DNA of 64,000 nt from Desulfotomaculum nigrificans DSM 574. Lineage in GTDB: Bacteria; Bacillota; Desulfotomaculia; Desulfotomaculales; Desulfotomaculaceae. Of the stretch, positions 26,130 through 35,451 are shown piece after piece. The stretch lies in contig NZ_KI912183.1 in assembly GCF_000189755.2 (NCBI RefSeq), positions 2,296,257 to 2,360,256 on the forward strand, read 5' to 3'. The translations under genes were made by a program, and so were the position numbers. The notes beneath the pieces were generated by a model, which searched no databases, was not told where the DNA came from, and saw nothing but the letters and a program-made list of their open reading frames with translations. How positions within the stretch are numbered: position 1 is the first letter of the stretch; each line of letters opens with the position of its first letter.

Positions 26130-26143
26130 GTGACTTGGATCAC
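26130..26143. promoter_or_regulatory. CRP/FNR-like palindrome upstream of the HD gene
   Basis: GTGA-CTTGGA-TCAC has the half-site spacing of CRP-type operators (TGTGA-N6-TCACA). It lies about 65-80 bp before the start of the HD-domain gene. No CRP-family gene is in the window, so the regulator is unknown. Confidence 0.4.
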
Positions 26144-26208
26144 GCTATTTTTATTGGATTTTTTTTATAATACACTTAAAGTAGAAAAGATATGTTGAGG
26201 TGATGTCA

Positions 26209-26703
26209 GTGGCAATTATGGCAAGTAATGTGATAAAGAAAATGATCTTATATTTTGATGGTGATGTTAAGCGTATTAACCATGCCCTTAAGGTGTATGC
26301 GTTTGCTAAAAGCATAGGGGAGTTGGAGGGCGTTTCCGGGGAAAAACTACAAATCCTTGAATTGGCATCTATTTTACATGATATAGGAATCAAAGAGAGT
26401 GAAAAGAAATACTCATCATCTGCCGGAAAGTACCAGCAAATTGAAGGGCCTCCTGTAGCACGGGATCTTTTACAGGAGTTTAATTCAAGTCAACATTTTA
26501 TTGACCGGGTTTGTTATTTGATCGGGAACCATCATACATATACCAGAATAGATGACATAGATTTTCAGATTCTGGTAGAAGCTGATTTTCTGGTCAACAT
26601 CTTTGAAGATGACCTGGGAAAAGAACAAGTGAACTCAATAAAACAAAAATATTTTAAAACCAAAACCGGGCTGAGATATCTGGAAAGTATGTATGGTCGA
26701 TAG
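26209..26703 (+). CDS. HD domain-containing protein
   Basis: This 164-residue protein is a single HD phosphohydrolase domain. The metal-binding series is visible as HALKVYAFAKSIG, then ILHDIGIKE, then GNHHTYT and a later Asp in VEADFLVNIF. The family hydrolyses phosphate esters of nucleotides or related compounds, but the substrate here is unknown. The start is uncertain: GTG 26209 lies after GAGGTG at a suitable distance, with ATG 26200 and ATG 26218 as alternatives. It stands alone with a CRP-like palindrome upstream. Confidence 0.75.
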   Translation: MAIMASNVIKKMILYFDGDVKRINHALKVYAFAKSIGELEGVSGEKLQILELASILHDIGIKESEKKYSSSAGKYQQIEGPPVARDLLQEFNSSQHFIDRVCYLIGNHHTYTRIDDIDFQILVEADFLVNIFEDDLGKEQVNSIKQKYFKTKTGLRYLESMYGR

Positions 26704-26861
26704 GCGTCAAAAACGGAGGTTTGTAGTTTATCAGATAAAAAATACAAAAAATTTAGCGAAGGTCTTGGTGGAGTCTACACCCAATTTAAAAACAATTAAT
26801 GGAAAACTCATGCTACTGCGTGGGGGAGGACAAAATACAGCTTCGGGAAGATTGGAAGAAT

Positions 26862-26904
26862 AAGGAGTTATGAAGGGAAATCTTTCATGACTCCTTGTTT
26901 TTTA
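26862..26904 (+). terminator. Intrinsic terminator in the 26.7-27.05 kb gap
   Basis: AAGGAGTTATGAA (26862-26874) and TTCATGACTCCTT (26884-26896) form a near-perfect stem followed by GTTTTTTA. The 350-bp gap from 26704 to 27054 otherwise shows no convincing gene. Confidence 0.8.
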
Positions 26905-27054
26905 TCTACTTTATAACTTTTAAATAAATACATAATACAAGTCCCGGGCAGATTGATTTTTTACCAACACACCTTTATATTATCATTTGATAAACAGTTC
27001 AAAACAAAAAATATCAGTATATACTGCAGGAATATAGCACAAGGAATGGTAACG

Positions 27055-28155
27055 ATGACCCATAAGAGATTTAACCTGGTAGGTGCCAGAATTATAAAAA
27101 CAGGCATAGCTGTGGCATTGGCCTTATACATATGCTCTTTACTGCAAATTAGCCCCCGGGTATTTGCAGCGGTCAGCGCGGTTATGAATATTCAGCCGTC
27201 TATTTACCGATCCTTTAAAAATGCTATCGAGCAGGTTTTAACCCATGTTATTTCCGTGGGCATTGCAGTGGTTGGTGGTTATTTATTCGGTACCAACCCG
27301 GTGACCATCGGACTCATTACTATTGTCATCATAACCACCATTGTACGAATAAAACTGTTACCTGGAGTGGCTATGGGGGTGGTAGCAGCAATATTTGTGC
27401 TGGATGCTCCGCATCATGATTTTTTAAATCATGCCCTTACCCGTTCATACGTGGTGTTTATAGGTCTGGGTACGGCCCTGATGGTGAACAGTTTTTTGCC
27501 TCAGCCCCGGTATAAAGATGCATTACTAAATAATCTGGCCAAACTAAATAAATTAACGGCAAATTTTTTTCAGGACCTCGTACAGGGCTTTATCAATTTG
27601 AACCCTATCAGTGATGCTGAGTTTGAGTCCCGAAAAAAAGAAATTAAAGAATTACTTCGCCTTACCAGAACGCAATTTGAATTGCATAAGGAGCAAAGTA
27701 AGTATCAGAGCCGTCTGCCGTACGATATACAGGAAAAATGGGAAAAATACTTAGACTATAATGTTAAGCTGTACTATAAAAGTCAGGAATTACACGATGC
27801 TACCAAGCAAAGGATTGAGTGGAGAAAAGAGCGGGGCGACCCGCCAATTTCCACGGAATTTAAAATGGTTTTGGGTATGTTGGAACGCGGCATCAACTCC
27901 TTCATTTCATTAAATGACCAGTTGTATGATCACATTTATTACGGAAAACCCCTGTCGCGTATACCTATAAATGAACAGTTCTGGGAAGAATTCAGTTACT
28001 TTATTGACAGGTGGCATGTTAGAATGACGGGCTCCAGCTTTTTACATGCCTTTATGTATGTTTCAGTGGTTGCCAACCATATCAAGTGGGCCAGCCGCAG
28101 CATAAAAGAATTTTCCCATAACCACAAAGGAGAACCGTCACCTTTTGTTGCATGA
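27055..28155 (+). CDS. Aromatic acid exporter/FUSC-family membrane protein
   Basis: The 366-residue protein has an N-terminal membrane domain of about five to six segments (residues 10-145, with IKTGIAVALALYICSLL and the later VVFIGLGTALMVNSFLP). A long soluble, helical, charged C-terminal domain follows. This layout fits the ArAE_1/FUSC family, members of which export aromatic acids or are uncharacterised. The substrate is not readable. ATG 27055 follows AAGGA by nine bases; the longer frame from 26953 adds residues without RBS support. It has no obvious operon partner. Confidence 0.72.
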   Translation: MTHKRFNLVGARIIKTGIAVALALYICSLLQISPRVFAAVSAVMNIQPSIYRSFKNAIEQVLTHVISVGIAVVGGYLFGTNPVTIGLITIVIITTIVRIKLLPGVAMGVVAAIFVLDAPHHDFLNHALTRSYVVFIGLGTALMVNSFLPQPRYKDALLNNLAKLNKLTANFFQDLVQGFINLNPISDAEFESRKKEIKELLRLTRTQFELHKEQSKYQSRLPYDIQEKWEKYLDYNVKLYYKSQELHDATKQRIEWRKERGDPPISTEFKMVLGMLERGINSFISLNDQLYDHIYYGKPLSRIPINEQFWEEFSYFIDRWHVRMTGSSFLHAFMYVSVVANHIKWASRSIKEFSHNHKGEPSPFVA

Positions 28156-28341
28156 AACATCATTTAAGGCATAGCTTCATGCGATATTGCCACAGTGCTA
28201 TAATAGCTTATAGAGACCAGTAGCCGATTAACCCGGCCCTTTGCAATCCCCCTGTGGAAAAGGGCAGAATCTACGTATTGCCAGTATTAAATAACCAGAA
28301 GGTTTATAAAATATTAGAAAGAAAAAGGAAGAGGTGTAAAA

Positions 28342-28905
28342 ATGGAATTATTGGAAGCCATTAAAACCAGACGCAGTATTCGTAAGTTTAAAGAAGAGCC
28401 CGTTGCCAAAGAAGTTATTCAGGAGTTAATCGACACGGCTATTTGGGCGCCCAGTGCTTCTAACCGGCAACCGTGGGGTTTTGTGGTTCTGACAGACAAA
28501 AATTATTTAAAGCAACTATCCGATGAAGCCAAGGCCGGCTGGTTGGCCCAAATGGATAGCTTACCCCAAATGCAGCAGTACCGGGCTACCATGCAAAACC
28601 CGGATTTCAATATTTTTTATAACGCGCCGGCATTAATTATTATTTACGGTAAAAAGGATTCCCATTGGAGTAAATACGATTGCAGTATGCTGGCCCAAAA
28701 TTTAATGTTAGCTGCCTGGGAAAAAGGATTGGGTACCTGCTGGATAGGTTTTGCCCACAATGTTTGTGATACTCCCCAATTTAAAGCCAAACATAATGTC
28801 AGTGAAGAGTATGAATTAGTAGCCCCCATCATTTTGGGTTACCCGGAAACCCTGCCTAAAGGGGTTGTCCCCAGAAAAGAATATCCGATTTTCTACTGGG
28901 GTTAA
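28342..28905 (+). CDS. Nitroreductase family FMN-dependent oxidoreductase
   Basis: The 187-residue protein is a nitroreductase-fold flavoprotein: AIKTRRSIRKFKEEPV near the N-terminus contains the FMN phosphate-binding Arg/Ser cluster. WAPSASNRQPWGFVV is the second FMN-contact segment, and GLGTCWIGF the third. Such enzymes use NAD(P)H to reduce nitro compounds, quinones or flavins; the physiological substrate is unknown. The start has GGAAGAGG upstream. A terminator follows at 28961, so it is monocistronic. Confidence 0.85.
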   Translation: MELLEAIKTRRSIRKFKEEPVAKEVIQELIDTAIWAPSASNRQPWGFVVLTDKNYLKQLSDEAKAGWLAQMDSLPQMQQYRATMQNPDFNIFYNAPALIIIYGKKDSHWSKYDCSMLAQNLMLAAWEKGLGTCWIGFAHNVCDTPQFKAKHNVSEEYELVAPIILGYPETLPKGVVPRKEYPIFYWG

Positions 28906-28960
28906 ATAACAGCAGGGATATTCATATTAATATTGAATATGTAAAACATACTGTAATCGA

Positions 28961-28996
28961 AAAAAGCCTATCTCATCAAGGGAGAGGCTTTTTCTT
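28961..28996 (+). terminator. Terminator after the nitroreductase gene
   Basis: AAAAAGCCT and AGGCTTTTT pair around a loop containing a secondary TCTC/GAGA pairing; the tail is TTTTTC. Confidence 0.75.
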
Positions 28997-29031
28997 TGTG
29001 CTTTAGAGGTATATCTTGGGGGCAAAGTGTT

Positions 29032-30603
29032 ATGGCATTAAAGAAAAGCAATGTATTAACTACTTTTATCAACTGGCGGGACTTTCGGTTAAAGATATTC
29101 TTTGAAGGTATTTTTATTGGCCTGGCGGCCGGTATAGCAGTGGTGCTGTTTAGATATATGTTAGAGCAGGCTGAGCTGCTCCGGCAAAGATTGTATGTGG
29201 TTTTAGAAATGAGGGGTATAGGGCTTATACTTCTTTGGTTTGCCGCCCTGTTTGTTATCGGCTGTTTGTTGTACTGGCTGGTGCAAAAGGAGCCTATGGC
29301 CAGCGGCAGCGGCATTCCACAGGTAAAGGGTACGATATCAGGTCATTTTAAAATGAACTGGCTAAGGGTGCTGGGGGTCAAGTTCATCGGTGGCGTATTG
29401 GCCATCGGTGCCGGCTTGTCTTTAGGGCGGGAGGGCCCGTCCATTCAATTGGGGGCGGCCATGGGGCAAGGTGTCAGCCGCCTACTGGGTAGGTTAAAAA
29501 TAGAGGAAAGATATCTAATGACCAGTGGAGCCAGCGCTGGGTTGGCGGCGGCCTTTAATGCCCCCCTGGCCGGAGTAATGTTTGCCTTAGAAGAGTTACA
29601 CAAAAGTTTTTCACCGGCAGTATTAATGTCGGCCATGGCCGCCTCATTGACGGCTGATTTGGTAGCCAGGGAGTCTTTCGGCCAAAAACCGATCTTCCAT
29701 TTTCCATCGCTGCCGGTGTTACCCCTTAAATATTATATCTATTTAGTTGGTTTAGGTTTGGTTTGCGGGGTGCTGGGGGTTATCTTTAACCGGGCTTTAA
29801 TTAAAGCACTCAATATTTACAGTGAGCAAAGGTGGTTACCGCGGAAGTTTGTCCCGGTCTTTCCGCTAATGATAGGGGGTATTTTGGGCTTTGTTTTGCC
29901 GGAAGTTCTGGGGGGAGGCAATGGCTTAGTGGATTTAGTTGCCCAGGGCCGGTTTAGCCTGGTGATATTAGCAGTTCTCCTGGTGGGCAAGTTTCTGTTT
30001 ACCATGGTTAGTTACGGTTCAGGGGTACCGGGAGGCATATTTTTGCCCATGCTGGTCCTGGGGGCGCTGGCAGGGGGCATTTATGGTAACCTGATGACTC
30101 ATTACTTGCATATTAATCCCCACTATATAAATGACTTTGTAGTACTGGCCATGGCCGCTTATTTCACTGCGGTTGTTAAAGCACCGGTTACCGGTAGCAT
30201 TTTAATTACGGAAATGACCGGTTCTTTTCAACATCTACCGGGTTTAATCACTGTGTCCATGACCGCTTATTTGGTCAGCGATCTACTAAAATCCCAGCCG
30301 ATTTATGAAACCTTGTTGGCGCGCATCCTGGCTAAAAAATCTCCGGATTCTTTAACCACTCAGGAGGCAGGTAAAATCATCATTGAAGAAGTTGTTTGCC
30401 TGGGGTCCGGGTTGGCAGCCAAACGGGTCAAAGATATAGCCTGGCCGCCGCACTGCTTGCTGGTGGGTATTAAACGCGGGGAAAAGGAAATTATCCCCAA
30501 AGGAAATACTAAAATCTTAGCCGGAGACTTTTTATACGTACTGGCCAATGAAGATGAGGCAGCAGAGATAAAAGATGCTCTATCGCAAATGGCAGCACAT
30601 TGA
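29032..30603 (+). CDS. ClC-family chloride channel/antiporter with TrkA_C domain
   Basis: The 523-residue protein has the ClC signatures in order: GSGIPQVKG near residue 90, GREGPSIQLG near residue 132 with the gating Glu, and GSGVPGGIFLP near residue 330. The membrane part ends near residue 440. The remainder resembles a TrkA_C/RCK_C ligand-binding domain (LAAKRVKDIAWPPHCLLVGI). Chloride/proton exchange is inferred from the gating Glu; fluoride-type ClC proteins have a different filter. ATG 29032 follows a GGGGG site; an upstream TTG at 28996 overlaps the previous terminator and is rejected. Confidence 0.9.
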   Translation: MALKKSNVLTTFINWRDFRLKIFFEGIFIGLAAGIAVVLFRYMLEQAELLRQRLYVVLEMRGIGLILLWFAALFVIGCLLYWLVQKEPMASGSGIPQVKGTISGHFKMNWLRVLGVKFIGGVLAIGAGLSLGREGPSIQLGAAMGQGVSRLLGRLKIEERYLMTSGASAGLAAAFNAPLAGVMFALEELHKSFSPAVLMSAMAASLTADLVARESFGQKPIFHFPSLPVLPLKYYIYLVGLGLVCGVLGVIFNRALIKALNIYSEQRWLPRKFVPVFPLMIGGILGFVLPEVLGGGNGLVDLVAQGRFSLVILAVLLVGKFLFTMVSYGSGVPGGIFLPMLVLGALAGGIYGNLMTHYLHINPHYINDFVVLAMAAYFTAVVKAPVTGSILITEMTGSFQHLPGLITVSMTAYLVSDLLKSQPIYETLLARILAKKSPDSLTTQEAGKIIIEEVVCLGSGLAAKRVKDIAWPPHCLLVGIKRGEKEIIPKGNTKILAGDFLYVLANEDEAAEIKDALSQMAAH

Positions 30604-30698
30604 TATTGAAAATAAATAGTTGCGGTTTAGACAAATTAATTGTAAAATGCTTCAGCTGGATTAAAATAAGTTTAAAATGGTTAGCTGAAATTTGGTTC

Positions 30699-30727
30699 TT
30701 GACTTGTCTGACATAAATTAATATAAT
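30699..30727 (+). promoter_or_regulatory. Promoter of tRNA-Ser(GGA) and SRP RNA
   Basis: TTGACT (30699-30704), a 17-base spacer and a perfect TATAAT (30722-30727) lie 37 bp before the tRNA. The SRP RNA has no separate promoter that I can see and is probably cotranscribed. Confidence 0.8.
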
Positions 30728-30764
30728 TTAGTATGTGACGTGTGAAAAGCTTAATAGTTTTTTT

Positions 30765-30856
30765 GGAGAGGTGGCCGAGTCTGGTCGAAGGCGCATGACT
30801 GGAAATCATGTAATGGGGCAACTCATTCGCGGGTTCGAATCCCGCCCTCTCCGCCA
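30765..30856 (+). tRNA. tRNA-Ser (GGA)
   Basis: A 92-nt class II tRNA with anticodon GGA in ACTGGAAATC, a long variable arm and encoded CCA. It is the fourth serine tRNA in the window. Confidence 0.96.
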
Positions 30857-30873
30857 TCAGATGTTTAAATTAT

Positions 30874-31142
30874 GACCGTGCTAGACGGGGAGGTAGCGGT
30901 GCCCTGTACCAGCAATCCGCTGTAGCTGGGTTGAATTCCTGCCTTAGGGTATGGCTTGTGAGGTCTGGCTATCGTAAGGGGCGTTGACGATCGGGTCTTA
31001 CGCAGCGTAGGATCCCGAACCGTGTCAGGTCCTGACGGAAGCAGCACTAAGGGAATCCCTGCGGGTGCCGTGAGGTAGCCTGGTCTGAGCAACCTGCGGT
31101 GGCATCGCTCGGAAGCCATTATTCGACGGTAGGTGCACGGTC
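30874..31142 (+). ncRNA. ffs: Signal recognition particle RNA, large Bacillus type
   Basis: The 5' end GACCGTGC pairs with the 3' end GCACGGTC, giving an RNA of about 269 nt. The conserved Ffh-binding helix 8 region is visible as GTGTCAGGTCCTGACGGAAG followed by CAGCACTAAG. The size implies an Alu domain as in Bacillus scRNA. It lies upstream of dnaX as in Bacillus, but a nucleoside kinase gene is placed between them. Confidence 0.94.
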
Positions 31143-31169
31143 GCCTAAATTTATATAGATTTTATAATT

Positions 31170-31201
31170 AACTGTCTGCATTAAATGTAGACAGTTTTTT
31201 G
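31170..31201 (+). terminator. Terminator of the SRP RNA
   Basis: AACTGTCT and AGACAGTT flank GCATTAAATGT and are followed by a run of T. Confidence 0.9.
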
Positions 31202-31316
31202 GCTTTTATTGTTTTTTTTAACACATTAGGCTTGATTAACCATAGGTTATGCATTGATTATAAAATACCAAATTGATACAATATTGTTCAACTAACTAGC
31301 TATGGGGGGTGTACAA

Positions 31317-32984
31317 ATGGAAAATTTTATTAAGGTTCACGTAGATGGGGAAAAAACATATGAAATAGCCCCGGGTACACCGGTGTTGGATTTACTTAAA
31401 CTGGAAACACAAGAAAGAAAATATCCGGTGGTAGCGGCTATTATTAATAACACACTGCAGGATTTAAGGACAGAAATTTCTGAGGAATGTGAGATAAGAT
31501 TTGTAGATTTAACCTCTGAGCACGGCATCAGGGTGTATCACCGCAGTGCCACCATGTTATTAATGAGGGCAATTGCCGAGGTTTTACCGGGTAGCACGGC
31601 CATTATCCAGCACTCTCTGGGTAATGGACTCTATGGGGAAATTAATTACGATAAGCCCTTAAAGGATCGGGATATTACCAGAATTGAACGTCAGATGGGG
31701 TATATTATTGAAGCCGATGAACCAATGGTGCGTAAGAAGGTAAGTAAGAAAGACGCCGAGAGATTATTTACGGAAGCCGGGTTAGTGGAAAAAATAGATC
31801 TGCTCAGCTACTTGCCCGGTGAAGAAGTGGAGATTTATTGCTGCGGCGGCTTTTATGATTTTTATAATGGACCACTGGTGCCCAGCACCGGTTATATTAA
31901 ACAATTCCGCCTGCGTTTTTACCTGCCTGGTTTTATTTTGGAATTACCTAAGAAGGAGAATCCCAATGAAATACCGCCCTATGTAGAGCAGGGCAAACTG
32001 GCCAGTGTTCATTTTGAGGCCAAAAAATGGGCCGGTATTATTAAAGTAAATAATGCTTTGTCCCTTAACCACACTGTCACCTGCGGCAATGCCAATAACC
32101 TGATCCGGGTATCCGAGGCCCTCCATGAAAAGAAAATTGCCCAAATTGCGGATCAAATTACTGAAAATATAGACCGCATTAGAATTGTTTTAATTGCCGG
32201 TCCTTCATCATCCGGTAAAACCACCTTTGCCCAGCGCCTGTCTATTCAACTGCAGGTTAATGGTATTTGCCCGGTGGCTATTTCACTGGACGATTATTTC
32301 GTGGACCGGGAGCACACGCCCCGGGATGCCGATGGTAATTATGATTTTGAAAGCATTGATGCCATTGACCGGGCCCTGTTTAACGAACATTTAATTAAGT
32401 TAATTCAAGGCGAGGAAGTTGAACTGCCTTACTTTAATTTTAAAACTGGTAAACGGGAGTATCACGGCAATAAATTAAAACTTGGTCCCGCTGATCTGGT
32501 GGTGGTGGAAGGGATTCATGGTTTAAACGATATATTAACCAGTTCAATTCCTAAAGGAAGAAAGTTTAAAATCTATGTCAGTGCCTTAACCCAGATTAAT
32601 CTGGATAACCATAACCGGATACCCACCACGGATGTCAGATTGTTGCGGCGAATTGCCAGAGATCATCGCTGCCGCGGCCGTTCGGCTAAAGAAACCTTAG
32701 CCATGTGGCCGTCCGTCAGAAGGGGAGAGGAGAAAAATATCTTCCCCTTCCAGGAAAGTGCGGATGTTATGTTTAACTCGGCGCTGCCCTATGAATTGGC
32801 CGTGCTGAAGAAGATCGTAGAGCCGTTATTGCAAGAAATCTCCCCGGAGCATGCCGAGCATGTCGAGGCCCAGCGACTTCTAAAATTTCTCAGTTATTTT
32901 GCTTCTTTGGGCATCGAGGACGTGCCACTCAACTCCATTGCCAGGGAGTTTGTGGGCGGCAGCTGTTTTCCGGCGGCGAGGTAG
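31317..32984 (+). CDS. TGS/ThrRS-like domain plus uridine kinase-like protein
   Basis: The 555-residue protein has an N-terminal TGS-like beta-grasp (residues 1-65), then a threonyl-tRNA-synthetase-like second domain (HRSATMLLMRAIAEVLPGS region). A C-terminal P-loop kinase domain follows with AGPSSSGKTTFAQRL near residue 287 and ISLDDYFVDREHTPRD, as in uridine kinases. This fusion is widespread in Firmicutes as a nucleoside kinase; its true substrate is not known to me. ATG 31317 follows GGGGGGTG; the ATG at 31302 lies before that site. An unusual structured element starts six bases after the stop. Confidence 0.85.
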   Translation: MENFIKVHVDGEKTYEIAPGTPVLDLLKLETQERKYPVVAAIINNTLQDLRTEISEECEIRFVDLTSEHGIRVYHRSATMLLMRAIAEVLPGSTAIIQHSLGNGLYGEINYDKPLKDRDITRIERQMGYIIEADEPMVRKKVSKKDAERLFTEAGLVEKIDLLSYLPGEEVEIYCCGGFYDFYNGPLVPSTGYIKQFRLRFYLPGFILELPKKENPNEIPPYVEQGKLASVHFEAKKWAGIIKVNNALSLNHTVTCGNANNLIRVSEALHEKKIAQIADQITENIDRIRIVLIAGPSSSGKTTFAQRLSIQLQVNGICPVAISLDDYFVDREHTPRDADGNYDFESIDAIDRALFNEHLIKLIQGEEVELPYFNFKTGKREYHGNKLKLGPADLVVVEGIHGLNDILTSSIPKGRKFKIYVSALTQINLDNHNRIPTTDVRLLRRIARDHRCRGRSAKETLAMWPSVRRGEEKNIFPFQESADVMFNSALPYELAVLKKIVEPLLQEISPEHAEHVEAQRLLKFLSYFASLGIEDVPLNSIAREFVGGSCFPAAR

Positions 32985-32989
32985 CAAGG

Positions 32990-33098
32990 AAAACTTGGCC
33001 GGCGCCAAGCCCTTGGGCGTACCCACAAGGGGCACAAGCCGGCGGCAGCCTTAGTTGCTCCTGTGCATGTCGGAAAGTTTATAAACTTTCTGATATGC
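32990..33098 (+). repeat. Structured repeat element A (plus strand)
   Basis: The sequence opens with AAACTTGGCCGGCGCCAAGC, continues with CCTTGGGCGT, and after an insert resumes with GGCAGCCTTAGTTGCTCC. It ends with a hairpin whose arms GCATGTC (33065-33071) and GATATGC (33092-33098) pair. A second copy on the minus strand at 54372-54461 keeps the same order and has a compensating hairpin. Element A is followed by an intrinsic terminator. I do not recognise it as a known RNA family. Confidence 0.75.
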
Positions 33099-33100
33099 TG

Positions 33101-33127
33101 AAAACCCCGAGGTTTCCTCGGGGTTTT
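33101..33127 (+). terminator. Terminator after element A
   Basis: AAAACCCCGAGG and CCTCGGGGTTTT pair around TTT and end in a T-run. Confidence 0.92.
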
Positions 33128-33260
33128 TAGCTGCCGGTCATTAGCTTTTGATTTCCAATATGTTAATTCCTGTAAATTTAACTGGAAACGCAATCCCAAA
33201 AAGGAAATAGGTATTAAAGGGCGAAACAATATGGAAGAATAACAATGGGGTGTATTTGCG

Positions 33261-34889
33261 TTGACTTATAAGGCGTTGTACCGAACCTGGCGTCCCCAAA
33301 ATTTCAAAGATATTGTTGGCCAACAGCACATTACCCGGACCCTGCAAAATGCCCTGGTTAATGGTCGGGTGGCCCATGCCTATTTATTTTGCGGCCCCCG
33401 GGGTACAGGGAAAACCACCACCGCCAAAGTATTGGCCAAAGCCCTGAACTGCCTGCGGGGGGTGGACGGGGAACCCTGTAATGAGTGTGAAAATTGCCGG
33501 GCAGTTAATGAAGGCTCTGCGGTGGATGTGGTGGAAATTGATGCTGCTTCCAACAGGGGTATTGATGAAATCCGTGATTTACGTGAAAAAGTGAAATTTA
33601 CCCCTTCTATGGGCCGGCGGAAAGTATATATAATAGATGAGGTTCATATGCTGACCGACCAGGCCTTTAATGCCCTGCTGAAGACCCTGGAGGAACCGCC
33701 TGCTCATGTGGTGTTTGTGCTGGCCACCACCGAGGCCCATAAGGTGCCGGTGACCATCCTGTCCCGTTGCCAACGTTTTGATTTCCGGCGCATAAAGCCG
33801 GAAGAGATGGTTCAGAGATTAAAGGAAGTGGCGGCTGGGTCCGGCATTGAGGTGGAAGAGGAAGCTCTATGGCTAATTGCCAAGGCTGCCGAGGGAGGCC
33901 TGCGGGATGCCTTGAGCATACTGGATCAGGCCGCAGCTTTTGCCGCCAAAACTGTCTCCCCCGCTGATATACATAGTATTCTGGGAACCGTACAGCAAGA
34001 GGTACTGGCTAATATGACCCAATACCTGGTTCAAGGCAAAACAGCCGAGGCCCTGCGATTAATATCTGAGATCAGCGACCGGGGCAAGGATCTGCGGCTG
34101 TTTACTAAAGAGTTAACTTCTTACCTGCGGGAACGATTGCTGGAAAGTATGGAACAGAGGCAGCCTGCTGCCAACATAAATGAGGCTACACTTTATAATC
34201 TGCTGCAGATACTGGTGCAGGCGGAACAGGAAATGAAATGGAGTTCTCAGCCCAGCCTGGTATTGGAATTGGCTGTGGTTAAAGCCTCCCGGCCGGAGTT
34301 AGCCGGTTCTCTGGAGGCATTGTCCAGCAGGGTGGCGGAATTAGAGCGGAAATTATCAGGTCTAACTGTTACCGGTGGCCGCCGTCCGGAGTCACCGGTG
34401 GCAACACCGGTAAGGACGCCTTTAACAAAGGAGGCCCCACCGGCCGCCAAACCCCAGCCCAGGATTGAAAAAGCAGTAACCGACAATGCCCCCGGGGGGC
34501 AACAACCGATAAATCAAGGAGATGCTGCCGGAGCAGAAAGGGTTCGCCAGGCTTGGCCCGCACTTTTAAAGGGACTCAAGGAGGGCGGCAAGATGCCTCT
34601 TTGGACTTTACTAAGTAAAGGCTCGCCGCCACTGGAGGTTAATGAAAATACTTTAACTTTATACTTGGCTGATGAGTTTGACTTTAAGACAGCGGACAAA
34701 CCTGAATACAGGAAATACTTTGAGTGGTTATTGGCAAAACATCTGGGGGGCCAATGGGAGGTTCGCTGTGTGCACGGAAAAAAGCCTGCCGCCCGGGGAA
34801 CCACCAATCCCAAGGATGATCCAATTTATCAAGAGGCGGTTCGAATTTTCGGTCCGGAGTTGGTAACCCTGGAGGATGATTCCACTTAG
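33261..34889 (+). CDS. dnaX: DNA polymerase III subunit gamma/tau
   Basis: DnaX is the clamp-loader ATPase that couples the polymerase cores. The 542-residue protein begins with MTYKALYRTWRPQNFKDIVGQ (TTG start, 33261), then Walker A GPRGTGKTTTAK near residue 45 and the four-Cys zinc site around CNECENC. Walker B IDEVHMLTDQAFNALLKTLE follows. Residues 370-430 form a Pro/Ala-rich linker, followed by a C-terminal tau-like domain. I see no slippery A-run that would suggest a programmed gamma frameshift. It is followed by ybaB and recR as in Bacillus. Confidence 0.95.
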   Translation: MTYKALYRTWRPQNFKDIVGQQHITRTLQNALVNGRVAHAYLFCGPRGTGKTTTAKVLAKALNCLRGVDGEPCNECENCRAVNEGSAVDVVEIDAASNRGIDEIRDLREKVKFTPSMGRRKVYIIDEVHMLTDQAFNALLKTLEEPPAHVVFVLATTEAHKVPVTILSRCQRFDFRRIKPEEMVQRLKEVAAGSGIEVEEEALWLIAKAAEGGLRDALSILDQAAAFAAKTVSPADIHSILGTVQQEVLANMTQYLVQGKTAEALRLISEISDRGKDLRLFTKELTSYLRERLLESMEQRQPAANINEATLYNLLQILVQAEQEMKWSSQPSLVLELAVVKASRPELAGSLEALSSRVAELERKLSGLTVTGGRRPESPVATPVRTPLTKEAPPAAKPQPRIEKAVTDNAPGGQQPINQGDAAGAERVRQAWPALLKGLKEGGKMPLWTLLSKGSPPLEVNENTLTLYLADEFDFKTADKPEYRKYFEWLLAKHLGGQWEVRCVHGKKPAARGTTNPKDDPIYQEAVRIFGPELVTLEDDST

Positions 34890-34929
34890 AAATATATAAG
34901 TAGTTCATAAAAAGGAGGACTTGGTAGTT

Positions 34930-35247
34930 ATGATGGGTGGAAATATGAACAAAATGATGAAGCAGGTGCAAAAAATGCAGGCCGATATGGCCAGAATGCA
35001 GGAAGAACTGGCTAATCGTACCGTAGAAGCTACCGCCGGTGGTGGGGTGGTAAAGGTTGTAGCCAGTGGTAGACAGGAGATTGTTAGCATCACCATTAAA
35101 CCTGAGGCAGTGGATCCTGATGATGTGGAAATGCTGCAGGATTTGATCCTGACTGCCGTAAACGATGCCCTGCGCCAATCCCAGGAGATGGTGGCCAAGG
35201 AAATGGCTAAACTTACCGGGGGCTTGAATATACCGGGATTATTCTAA
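34930..35247 (+). CDS. YbaB/EbfC family nucleoid-associated protein
   Basis: The 105-residue protein starts [20 protein letters not shown], a Met/Gln-rich amphipathic helix typical of YbaB, and continues with the conserved [15 protein letters not shown] strand. The family binds DNA as dimers. AAGGAGGA lies about ten bases before ATG 34930; the in-frame TTG at 34921 is too close to it. Its place between dnaX and recR is the standard one (B. subtilis yaaK). Confidence 0.9.
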   Translation: MMGGNMNKMMKQVQKMQADMARMQEELANRTVEATAGGGVVKVVASGRQEIVSITIKPEAVDPDDVEMLQDLILTAVNDALRQSQEMVAKEMAKLTGGLNIPGLF

Positions 35248-35445
35248 AGGGTATTTCTCTGGGGTCAAGCTTTTGGCCTGGGCTTAAAGGTATTCCACCG
35301 GGGTCCCGCTATTAGCTATTAGACTTACTGGTATTCCTCATGGGTCGGCTATTGGCTGTTAGAATAAAGCCAAAGGCCAAAAGCCAACAGCTGACCCCAA
35401 AGAACTAGCCCTAAGGCTAACGACTAGACCCAAAAGAAGGACTGA
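35248..35445 (+). repeat. Intergenic palindrome family, copy 5 (ybaB-recR)
   Basis: The gap opens with AAAGGGTATTTCTCTGGGGT and contains GGTATTCCACCGGGGTCC and CGCTATTAGCTATTAGAC. It then runs into the complementary arm AAAGCCAAAGGCCAAAAGCC and AACAGCTGACCCCAAAG. The recR ribosome site lies within its right edge. Confidence 0.8.
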
Positions 35446-35451
35446 TAAGCC

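Noticed and set aside
33261-34889. Programmed frameshift in dnaX
   Set aside because: No run of A with a following hairpin of the E. coli kind was found near the domain III boundary.
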